Below, piece by piece: positions 57,524 to 64,000 of a DNA stretch of 64,000 nucleotides (within the stretch, counting starts at the first letter, position 1; every line of letters begins with the position of its first letter). Position numbers and translations under genes: made by a program. The DNA is taken from assembly GCF_009547075.1 (NCBI RefSeq), contig NZ_WIPH01000009.1:28404-92403 (forward strand). Reading direction: 5' to 3'. The DNA is from Gluconobacter aidae. GTDB taxonomy: Bacteria > Pseudomonadota > Alphaproteobacteria > Acetobacterales > Acetobacteraceae. The notes under the pieces are model-generated. The model saw only the letters and a program-made list of their open reading frames with translations, did not search any database and was not told the DNA's origin.

Positions 57524-59568
57524 GCGCCTATCCCCAAACCCTCGCACCCGTACTGGATCCGCTGACCCCTGTGCAGCGTGAGGCCGCCATGGCGCTTGGC
57601 CGCGTGCTGGTCCTGGCCGGGGCCGGAACGGGAAAAACGAAGACGCTTACGGCTGGTGTGGCGTGCCGGATTCAGATGTATGGGATGCGCCCGTCACAGA
57701 TCCTGTGCGTGACCTTTACCAACAAGGCTGCTCAGGAAATGCGCGAGCGCATCACGAGCGTTTTAGGCGAGGGACAGGCTCCGTTCTGGCTTGGCACCTT
57801 TCACGGCCTCGGGGCGCGGCAGCTCCGGGCAGAGCCTGAGGTGGCGCAGTTGCACCCCGGCTTCGATATCCGCGATGCAGACGATGCGACGGCGCTGATC
57901 CGTCGTCTCATGAAGGCCATGGACCCCGACACTGTGCCCGAACCGGACACAGGCAAGAAGTGTGACGTCCGGCAGGTCAAGACAATGGGCGAGCGGATCG
58001 GGCATCTGAAGGAGAACCTCGTCACACCTGAGGCCGCACCGGCCTGGGTGCGCGGGCTGATCGAGCGCCGCCGTGCAGCGCGTCAGATGGTCGATGTCGA
58101 AGGCTGGGAGTTTGCCGTCCGGCTCTACCAGATCTATCAGGCGACCCTGCGCGAGCAGAATGCCGCCGATTTCTCGGACCTGCTGATGTGGCCAACGCTT
58201 GCGCTGATGAATGACCGATCCTACCGTGACAGGTGGTCGCAGCGCTTCACGTCTGTGATGGCCGATGAGTTTCAGGACGTGAACCGTGCGCAGATGCTGT
58301 GGCTCACCTATATGTCTGAATACTCACGGGAACTCTTTGCCGTGGGCGATGATTCGCAATCAATATATTCTTGGCGTGGGGCCAAAATTGGCTTCATCCG
58401 GAACTTCGTTCGGGAGTTTGACGGGGCCAGACTTTTCAAGCTCGAAGAAAACTTCCGCTCGACGCATCATATCCTCCAGGCCGCCAACGCCATCATCGCG
58501 CGAGACCCGGGCCGGATCCCGAAGACGCTGTTTACCCAGAAGGGCGATGGTCAGAAGATCGAGGTGCTCACCTACGATTATGCGTCAGATGAGGCCGACG
58601 CGATTGCAGCCGAGATGGGACGTCGTGCGGCAGAAGGCGTCGCCTGGCACGACATGGCGATGATCTACCGGATCAACCGTCTGTCCCGCTCTCTGGAAGA
58701 AGCGCTGCTCAAGGCGCGTATTCCCTACGAGATCATCGGCGACGTCGGGTTCTACCACCGGGCCGTGGTGAAAGACGCGCTCGCTTTCCTGATGCTGGCG
58801 GCCTGTCCGGACAGTCGCCAGTCCGATGAGGCGTTCCGGCGCGTGGCCAATGTGCCCAGGCGCGGCCTTGGCGCCAAGGCGCTTGGCCAGATCGAGCAGA
58901 AGGCGCAGGATCGCGGCCTCAGCCTGTGTGCCGCCGTCACTACGGCCACGCTTCCCGCCAAGGTGCGTGACAGCCTGCTTGCCTTCCGTGAGACGGTCTC
59001 CCGGATCGGCCAGATCCCGGACATGCGGCTCTGTGATCGCCTCGATACGCTCCTGAAGGAGACCGGCTACTACACGATGTGGCGGGAGGCCGCGTCTGAA
59101 GAAGGGGAGACGGCCTTGCAGAACCTGTCCGAGCTGGTTGGGCTGGCCGAGGGCTTTACCCGGCTTCAGGATCTTCTGGAGCACGCAGCCCTTGCCACGG
59201 CCTCACCGAACGAGCGTGGGCGCGATCGGGTGCAGCTCATGACCATGCACCGCGCCAAGGGTCTGGAGTTTCCCCACGTTTTCCTGCCAGCCTGGGAAGA
59301 GACAGTCTTTCCGGGGATGGGCGAGCGCAATTATGAGGAGGAGCGCCGTCTGGCCTATGTGTCGCTGACCCGTGCGATGCAACAGGCCACGATCAGCAGT
59401 GTCGGCTATCGTCAGGGTGTTTCAGCGAGGCCGTCAGGCTTCATTGAGGACATCCCTGCCGAGCATCGCGTGACGGGCTGGCTGCGCCAGCAGGGGCAAT
59501 CGAAGAGAAGAGAGACAGGGGGCCGGTTCCGGCACACGGCGGCCGCTCTTGATGCCATGGGGTTTTAA
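57520..59568 (+). CDS. UvrD/Rep-like SF1A DNA helicase
   Basis: 682 aa, full length. Walker A AGAGTGKTKTL (34-40), motif Ia CVTFTNKAAQEMRERI, motif II DEFQD (249-253), motif III GDDSQSIYSWRGA, motif IV FRSTHHILQAANAII, motif V TMHRAKGLEFPHVF and motif VI EEERRLAYVSLTRA. It moves 3'-5' and unwinds DNA. The C-terminal tail is short and basic. Chromosomes carry their own UvrD, so this plasmid copy probably serves plasmid replication or transfer. Confidence 0.94.
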   Translation: MSAYPQTLAPVLDPLTPVQREAAMALGRVLVLAGAGTGKTKTLTAGVACRIQMYGMRPSQILCVTFTNKAAQEMRERITSVLGEGQAPFWLGTFHGLGARQLRAEPEVAQLHPGFDIRDADDATALIRRLMKAMDPDTVPEPDTGKKCDVRQVKTMGERIGHLKENLVTPEAAPAWVRGLIERRRAARQMVDVEGWEFAVRLYQIYQATLREQNAADFSDLLMWPTLALMNDRSYRDRWSQRFTSVMADEFQDVNRAQMLWLTYMSEYSRELFAVGDDSQSIYSWRGAKIGFIRNFVREFDGARLFKLEENFRSTHHILQAANAIIARDPGRIPKTLFTQKGDGQKIEVLTYDYASDEADAIAAEMGRRAAEGVAWHDMAMIYRINRLSRSLEEALLKARIPYEIIGDVGFYHRAVVKDALAFLMLAACPDSRQSDEAFRRVANVPRRGLGAKALGQIEQKAQDRGLSLCAAVTTATLPAKVRDSLLAFRETVSRIGQIPDMRLCDRLDTLLKETGYYTMWREAASEEGETALQNLSELVGLAEGFTRLQDLLEHAALATASPNERGRDRVQLMTMHRAKGLEFPHVFLPAWEETVFPGMGERNYEEERRLAYVSLTRAMQQATISSVGYRQGVSARPSGFIEDIPAEHRVTGWLRQQGQSKRRETGGRFRHTAAALDAMGF

Positions 59569-59571
59569 GGC

Positions 59572-59784
59572 ATGCCCGATCATCACAGTCCTGACGACAG
59601 GCCATACACCTCCCTGCGGCCCAGGACGAAGTCTGGCTGGCTTTATGACTGCGACGTGTGCGGGAAGGGGGCGGCTTTCGGGTTCATCGGACCGAAAGGC
59701 GATACGCACTACTGCTCCGAACACCGTCATCTGGGACGAGGTGTTGCCCCGGCTCCTATGCCGCGAGCGACGCGACCTCAGTGA
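59572..59784 (+). CDS. Small zinc-finger-like protein
   Basis: 70 aa, starting 3 nt after the helicase stop. WLYDCDVCGKGAAFGF and THYCSEHRH give a CxxC...CxxH zinc site. A Pro/Arg-rich tail follows. It is likely translated with the helicase and may help it bind DNA; no family recognised. Confidence 0.65.
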   Translation: MPDHHSPDDRPYTSLRPRTKSGWLYDCDVCGKGAAFGFIGPKGDTHYCSEHRHLGRGVAPAPMPRATRPQ

Positions 59785-59850
59785 CCTGTCATGTTATCTT
59801 GCGTATAGACAGACACTCTACACAGTCAAAATTTGAAAAAGGCATTTGAA

Positions 59851-60342
59851 ATGACCACAGACGTTGAAACAGATTTCCGTCATCTAACGGCCGATATTGT
59901 CGAAAGCTACGTCAGTGCTCATGAGGTACCGGTAGAACAGATTCCCGAGCTGATCCGGACTGTCCATGCAGCCCTTGCGACGGCAGGTCAGGCGCCGGAG
60001 CCAGAGCCAGTCGAGCTGGTCCCGGCGGTCAATCCGAAGCGGTCCGTGTTCGAGGACTACATCATCTGTCTCGAAGACGGAAAAAAGCTGAAGCTGCTCA
60101 AGCGCCACCTCAAAACGGCCTACAATCTTACGCCGGAAGAGTATCGCGAGAAGTGGGGCCTGCCTTACGACTATCCCATGACGGCGCCAGGATATTCCCG
60201 TCGTCGCACGGAGCTTGCTCGCGAGATCGGTCTTGGCCAAGGAAAAAACGGTCAGACTGAGCCGCCTGTTGAAGAGACCGCGCCTGAGGTGCCTGTGCGG
60301 AAAATCCCGGAGAAGCGTCGCGGACGCCCTGCAAAGCTCTGA
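59851..60342 (+). CDS. MucR/Ros-family transcriptional regulator, zinc ligand altered
   Basis: 163 aa from the ATG at 59851 (AAGG upstream; a TTG at 59833 adds six residues). The core SVFEDYIICLEDGKKLKLLK, RHLKTAYNLTPEEYREKWGL, YPMTAPGYSRRRTELAREIG is MucR from end to end. Ros-type zinc fingers need CxxC; here the second position is aspartate (CLED), as in zinc-independent family members. A C-terminal AT-hook-like KRRGRPAKL is an extra DNA-binding piece. It probably silences plasmid or host promoters. Confidence 0.9.
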   Translation: MTTDVETDFRHLTADIVESYVSAHEVPVEQIPELIRTVHAALATAGQAPEPEPVELVPAVNPKRSVFEDYIICLEDGKKLKLLKRHLKTAYNLTPEEYREKWGLPYDYPMTAPGYSRRRTELAREIGLGQGKNGQTEPPVEETAPEVPVRKIPEKRRGRPAKL

Positions 60343-60355
60343 TTCTCTTTTAGGA

Positions 60356-60391
60356 AGTCGCAGAAGCGGTCTTTACCTTTGCGGGGTAAAG
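60356..60391 (+). promoter_or_regulatory. AGTCGCAGAA motif plus hairpin leader
   Basis: AGTCGCAGAA (60356-60365, one mismatch) is followed by CTTTACC (60371-60377) paired with GGTAAAG (60385-60391). The SD of the next gene is not covered here. Confidence 0.45.
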
Positions 60392-60428
60392 CGATCTTTT
60401 CAGATCCAATGAACCGCAAGGACAGACC

Positions 60429-60800
60429 GTGACCCGCCTTCTTTCTTCTCTCGCCCTGGCAGCCGGCCTCACGGCCGCTGCGCTTTCGCCAGCCTTGGCC
60501 CTCGATCCCGCGCTTGGGAGCATGGGGATTGCGACCCCGTCACCCGTGGCCGGAGGCCATGCGGCCTCTGTCCGAACCACATTTGAAGCCATCCCTGACA
60601 GTCTTCAGGATCTTCTGAACAAGAATTATCTCATCCATTCCAGCGCAGGCGAGGAGGGCAATATCCTGATCCTCCAGAAGGATAATGGTGCGGCACAGCC
60701 TTACACCTGGGTGCGGTGCGAGCTGATTGGTGATCACAACGGCAATACGCGTCTGACCTTCAGTCAGCATGTGACCTCCACCTGCTGGAAGCTGAACTGA
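60429..60800 (+). CDS. Small exported protein
   Basis: 123 aa from a GTG (AAGGACAG upstream). A signal peptide covers about residues 1-25 (LLSSLALAAGLTAAAL, ending ALA). The mature part has two cysteines (WVRCEL and STCWKL) likely joined in the periplasm, and LQDLLNKNYLIHSSAGEE. Unknown family. It shares its last base with the next ATG. Confidence 0.7.
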   Translation: MTRLLSSLALAAGLTAAALSPALALDPALGSMGIATPSPVAGGHAASVRTTFEAIPDSLQDLLNKNYLIHSSAGEEGNILILQKDNGAAQPYTWVRCELIGDHNGNTRLTFSQHVTSTCWKLN

Positions 60801-61192
60801 TGTGTGATGCGATGCCGGTCTCAAAGACCGGGCCTTTTCGTCCGCAGACCCAGCAGGTTGTGGATGCGCTGAACACGGCCTTTCCTGGCCAGTATGCAGG
60901 TGTCTGCAAGGCCTCCGATCTGCCATCCGAGGCTGAGGAGGAGCACGACGACGATCTTGAGGATGACGGACTGCTCAGCGATTTCGTCTTCCTGTCGGAT
61001 GGATGGGCTGTGCGGGTCGATTACGATCCTGAAGATCCGGATTTCTGCCTGGGCCTGTCGGCTGGCAGCACGGAGGCACCGGCTGAAGGTCTGGAAGTCG
61101 ATCTTGATGACGGTGAGGAAATTCCGGATGGCGTCCTGAAAGACGTCACGGACTTTATTGACGAGCAACGCCAGGCGTCGGCAAAACACTGA
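60800..61192 (+). CDS. Small acidic hypothetical protein
   Basis: 130 aa, coupled to the gene before. An acidic middle (SEAEEEHDDDLEDDG), then FVFLSDGWAVRVDYDPEDPD and a helical C terminus. No signal peptide. Acidic plasmid proteins of this size can be DNA mimics, but nothing specific shows that here. Confidence 0.6.
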   Translation: MCDAMPVSKTGPFRPQTQQVVDALNTAFPGQYAGVCKASDLPSEAEEEHDDDLEDDGLLSDFVFLSDGWAVRVDYDPEDPDFCLGLSAGSTEAPAEGLEVDLDDGEEIPDGVLKDVTDFIDEQRQASAKH

Positions 61193-61259
61193 CCTGTCTC
61201 GATAAGGGAGGCCCCTCTGTGGCTTTCCTTATCCATCTCAGCAAGGAAGGACTGGCCGC

Positions 61260-61625
61260 GTGACTGGTGAACCGATCTATCCCGCCCCCTGCACATATGA
61301 GAGCCTGACCGAACAGCAGAAAGAGGCTGTTGGTCAGTTCATGTCAGAGCGTTTGAAGCAGAAAACCCGAGGTATTCTCCCGGGAACGCTGCATACTGTG
61401 CTTGAAAAAGGGCGGATTCAGGCGTTCGTCTCCTGGGACGAGCATCATGTTTATGAAGTCAGCCCGATCACCAGCCTTCGCCTGGTGCTCGATCCTGATG
61501 GGCGCCCTTTGGGCTGCCCGAAAGACGGGCTTCTCTATCTCTCCGACGTTAGCGGGGAGGTGGTGGTCAGGATCCTGCCGACAACCCGGTATACAGCGGC
61601 CGCCATCGGTATTGCCGTGGAATAA
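61260..61625 (+). CDS. Small hypothetical protein
   Basis: 121 aa from a GTG at 61260, with an AAGGAAGG upstream. Beta-rich (HTVLEKGRIQAFVSWDEHHV, LRLVLDPDGRPLGC). A GATAAGG/CCTTATC hairpin lies just upstream at 61199-61232. Convergent with the NERD gene. Unrecognised. Confidence 0.6.
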   Translation: MTGEPIYPAPCTYESLTEQQKEAVGQFMSERLKQKTRGILPGTLHTVLEKGRIQAFVSWDEHHVYEVSPITSLRLVLDPDGRPLGCPKDGLLYLSDVSGEVVVRILPTTRYTAAAIGIAVE

Positions 61626-61636
61626 GACGCTATCGC

Positions 61637-62230
61637 CTATCTCTTTGTGTGATGGGCGACGCGCACGATCCTCTGCCACAAGCCCATCATCAGTCCTGAC
61701 GCCTCTCCGCAGTTGTGTCGCAGTTCGTCGGCGAGGGCGTCCGGGGTTCTGACACTGGCCTGAAGGGCCGGGCTGACGCTAGCGCGTCCTGTCAGGACCA
61801 CGCGATTCAGGATCTCCACATCCAGACAGGCCTGTGACGTCACAGCGCGGACGGCTGCGCAATGGCCCGCATTCTGGCGAAGAGGGCTGTAGATCAGGCG
61901 GCCAGCCTCCTCTTTCCCTAGACGTTGGCGCCAGTATTCGTCATTCGGATGCCCGCTCAGATGGCCTGCATAGTGCTTGGTCTCGATGACCATGAGGGCA
62001 CGGGGCAAAAGGACGAGATGGTCGATCTGGGTTGTGCCATCACCAGAGGCCTTGGGAAGACGAACGTCATGGAGGCTTGGCCGTCCCAGATCGTTCAGGA
62101 GGGTGCGGATCCTGTCTTCGCCTTTCGCACCTTTGAGTTCTGCCTGAAGGCTCTTCCAGGCCGCGTGCGCGTTGTCGCTCCGCTCAACGCGCGAAGGCCC
62201 ACCCCGGGGCCTCAGCCTCAGGCGAACCAC
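61637..62230 (-). CDS. NERD-domain (nuclease-related) protein
   Basis: 197 aa from a GTG. The NERD pattern is clear: GAKGEDRIRTLLNDL (E38), TTQIDHLVLLPRALMVIETK with D70, E83 and K85, the PD-(D/E)xK-like catalytic set, and a Q-x-x-x-H helix (LRQNAGHCAAVRAV). NERD proteins are predicted nucleases on mobile elements. The start overlaps a 15-aa upstream ORF that has the better ribosome site, so translation may be coupled to it. Confidence 0.85.
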   Translation of the reverse strand: MVRLRLRPRGGPSRVERSDNAHAAWKSLQAELKGAKGEDRIRTLLNDLGRPSLHDVRLPKASGDGTTQIDHLVLLPRALMVIETKHYAGHLSGHPNDEYWRQRLGKEEAGRLIYSPLRQNAGHCAAVRAVTSQACLDVEILNRVVLTGRASVSPALQASVRTPDALADELRHNCGEASGLMMGLWQRIVRVAHHTKR

Positions 62231-62265
62231 TGGTGGTATTCCCGTTTGTGAGAATAAGTCGTCAT
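62218..62265 (-). CDS. 15-aa leader peptide upstream of the NERD gene
   Basis: The sequence is MTTYSHKREYHQWFA, from an ATG at 62265 with GGGGAGAACAGG as ribosome site, ending inside the NERD gene start. A near-copy of the motif (AGTCGCAGGC, minus strand, 62321-62312) lies 47 nt upstream. It looks like a coupling or attenuation peptide. Confidence 0.45.
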   Translation of the reverse strand: MTTYSHKREYHQWFA

Positions 62266-62452
62266 CCTGTTCTCCCCTGTATCTGTACTGAGGGTAAGAC
62301 TAGGCCTTCGGCCTGCGACTTATACGCTGAGGGACAGCGCTCTTACGGACCGCTACCCAGAGACCCATCCAGCAGCGCCAAAGCAGAAAAAGAAGACAAA
62401 AAAAAGCCGGGGCAAAGCCCTGCCTTTCTGATCCCATACGGGAGAGTGGCTT

Positions 62453-62806
62453 TTACTGCGGTTGACCGTTCGGCGCTTCGGCCGCAGTCCCATTCATCTG
62501 ACCAGGCTTTGTGGAATGCTCCACGTCATAGGCCGTGGCCTTCTCTTCATAGGAGCCTTTGGCTCCTGGATGATCCTTGTCATAAAGCGCCGCCTTGTGA
62601 CGTGCTTCCTTCCGATATTCATGTCGGACGTACATACCGGTGATGCATCCGCCCGTGGCGCCCAGAACACCATGATGGTTGGCAACATGGCCACCTACGG
62701 CGCCTGCGGCACCGTACTTGAGGCATCCACCCGGCTCTGCCTGGGCGGAAGCAAGTGTTGTTCCCAGAAGTCCGGCAGCAGCGGCAATCATCAGGGAAGT
62801 TTTCAT
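62453..62806 (-). CDS. Exported glycine-zipper protein
   Basis: 117 aa from the ATG at 62806; longer frames upstream are artefacts. The signal peptide ends SAQA (about residue 23). The mature part has a glycine-zipper stretch (KYGAAGAVGGHVANHHGVLG, ATGGCITG) like 2TM glycine-zipper proteins of the cell envelope, then a charged tail. Probably inserted in or under the outer membrane. Unknown role on a plasmid. Confidence 0.75.
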   Translation of the reverse strand: MKTSLMIAAAAGLLGTTLASAQAEPGGCLKYGAAGAVGGHVANHHGVLGATGGCITGMYVRHEYRKEARHKAALYDKDHPGAKGSYEEKATAYDVEHSTKPGQMNGTAAEAPNGQPQ

Positions 62807-62889
62807 AAAAGCATCCTGTTTCTCAATAGGCTCCGGCGAGGCCGGTTGGTTGAACATCCATAGAAACAGATGAAGGATAGAGGAGTTGC

Positions 62890-63053
62890 TGGTGGGGACA
62901 GGCAGGGAAGGGGCGAGAAAAGGAAGTCCAGTCGCCACAGGCCGTCTGGCCGCCACAATGGTTCGGCCGCACGCGGCCCGCGCCCTGGAGGGCGCGCCAT
63001 TGTCCCGTCCAGCCGTCTGCGCCTTGCGGGAGAGCATCTGAAAAAAGAAAAGG
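62890..63053 (+). repeat. Intergenic polypurine/GC-rich element F
   Basis: The GGCAGGGAAGGGGCGAGAAAAGGAAG purine tract (about 62900-62925) is followed by GC-rich sequence with ACAATGG...CCATTGT inverted repeats and ends in a GAAAAAAGAAAAGG ribosome-site-like run before the next gene. Confidence 0.5.
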
Positions 63054-63062
63054 ATGCTTTCC

Positions 63063-63878
63063 GTGGCTACTCCCGTCACAACAGTCTTCACGCTCACCGG
63101 CCCGCAGGACCGTCTGCGCCAGATCGCCGGAGAGCGCGCCTACCGGACCTGTGCACCAGACCAGATGGCGTGGGAGAACGACACGACGCTGGTGATGACC
63201 CTCGAAAACGGCATCGGCACGTCCTTCCTCCGTCACGGAGATGGGCTTTCTGACGACTATCCCGACGTCAGTATCCGGGGCATGGAGTATTTCGACTGCT
63301 TCGATGATCCGGGCTTTGCCAAATGGCAGGGCGGTCAGCTTGTCTATGAGGCTGATCTCATCACCGTCTTCGGAATCCTGTTTCCGACGGACGCCTCAAA
63401 AGACTGGCCGGGCTGTAGCGCCAGCTTCTGGCACAGGTCTCCGCCTCTCTCCGCGGCCATAGCCGAGAACTGTCCCGACTTCGACCTGATGCCATTGCGG
63501 AAACTGGCAGGGCCAGCGCCCGGATGGGTTCAGACCTCGAATGGCTTCGCCACTCTTCTCCTCCGGCTGCCTTCATCACCCGATGCGCAGGATGGCGTTG
63601 CCGTCATCTTCTATCCCGGGCTGGGGAGAGCCACTTTACTGAAAAATGTCGATCGTTTCGGAGGCTTCGCGCGCTACCGCCGCGTGTCCTACGGCCGCAT
63701 TACAGGCCAGTATCAAGAATTGCGCCCGGTTCTCCGGGACTGCTGGAAGGCTGACGAGAAGAAAAGGCGCAAGGCTCGCCAGGAGCGGAAGATTCTGAAA
63801 AGGAAGACGAAGAAGGAGACCCGGGAGGGAAAGGCCGGTCTTTTCCATCTCTTCGATACTGACCCGTGGGTGGTTTGA
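63063..63878 (+). CDS. Hypothetical plasmid protein
   Basis: 271 aa from the GTG at 63063, 10 nt after the AAAAGG; the ATG at 63054 touches the SD and is less likely. Mixed alpha/beta with several aromatic and Cys residues (YRTCAPDQMAWENDTTLVMT, DWPGCSASFW) and a Lys/Arg-rich tail (KKRRKARQERKILKRK). No signal peptide or known domain. Confidence 0.65.
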   Translation: MATPVTTVFTLTGPQDRLRQIAGERAYRTCAPDQMAWENDTTLVMTLENGIGTSFLRHGDGLSDDYPDVSIRGMEYFDCFDDPGFAKWQGGQLVYEADLITVFGILFPTDASKDWPGCSASFWHRSPPLSAAIAENCPDFDLMPLRKLAGPAPGWVQTSNGFATLLLRLPSSPDAQDGVAVIFYPGLGRATLLKNVDRFGGFARYRRVSYGRITGQYQELRPVLRDCWKADEKKRRKARQERKILKRKTKKETREGKAGLFHLFDTDPWVV

Positions 63879-64000
63879 AGGGCAGAAGAAAAGAAGGATC
63901 GGGGCGGCCCTGAAGGGTTCGCACGCTCTATTCCGCTAGGCTCCTGCGTCGCCAAGCTCCACCGAGCCCCGACGTCCAGCCGCCCTCAACCGGGCGTCTG
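63879..64000 (+). repeat. Intergenic polypurine/GC-rich element G (cut by window end)
   Basis: The AGAAGAAAAGAAGGATCGGGG purine tract is followed by GGGCGGC...GCCGCCC inverted repeats. No gene seen to the window end. Confidence 0.45.

Overview
The window looks like part of a large conjugative plasmid from an acetic acid bacterium or close relative (Acetobacteraceae, Alphaproteobacteria). This is inferred from a RepC-type initiator, GapR/DUF2312 and MucR-family proteins, a GTTC-N7-GTTC SOS box, an imuA-imuB-dnaE2 cassette, and overall codon and GC style. No rRNA, tRNA or CRISPR array was seen. Species is not assignable from the sequence alone.

Layout. 1-11260 is one end of an I-type (Dot/Icm, IncI-Tra-like) type IV secretion locus: a DotI/IcmL gene runs off the left edge on the minus strand, followed by two HTH regulators and a plus-strand run (TcpQ-like, secreted proteins, DotA/TraY, a DsbC-like protein). 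11294-14425 is the replication/maintenance part (lipoprotein, RepC, GapR-like). 14333-29403 is an accessory island: two serine resolvases with their own repeat arrays, vapBC, an AT-rich glycosyltransferase-STAND-TPR fusion and a PRTase-like gene, an IS3-family remnant, and a tight methyltransferase-helicase-GIY-YIG operon. 29718-35300 is the SOS mutagenesis cassette. 35456-36762 is a ParA/ribbon-helix-helix partition locus bracketed by 14-bp-periodic ACATGTAA iterons. 36988-44016 carries a PP-loop ATPase gene and a DarB-like methylase-helicase giant. 44209-49760 is a second accessory segment: a dGTPase operon, a GHKL-ATPase/nuclease fusion and a Phd/MazF-like toxin-antitoxin. 49982-63878 is the plasmid leading-region style backbone: ParB-like protein, LPD29-like protein, SSB, Toprim protein, UvrD-like helicase, MucR-like regulator, NERD protein and many small conserved-looking unknowns.

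How it fits together. RepC, ParA/RHH, ParB-like and GapR-like proteins would keep the plasmid. The Dot/Icm-like genes would spread it. SSB, Toprim, UvrD-like and DarB-like proteins look suited to handling or protecting DNA after entry. The island genes look like host- or plasmid-defence modules. imuABC would give damage-induced mutagenesis.

Two non-coding families stand out. First, the 10-mer AGTCGCAGAT occurs exactly six times and in several near copies, always between genes, usually about 35-45 nt before a start codon, and at four loci with a hairpin whose 3' arm contains the Shine-Dalgarno sequence. Second, at least seven intergenic elements combine a plus-strand polypurine tract with GC-rich inverted repeats, and two of them are clearly homologous over about 115 nt. 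Neither is explained by the genes.
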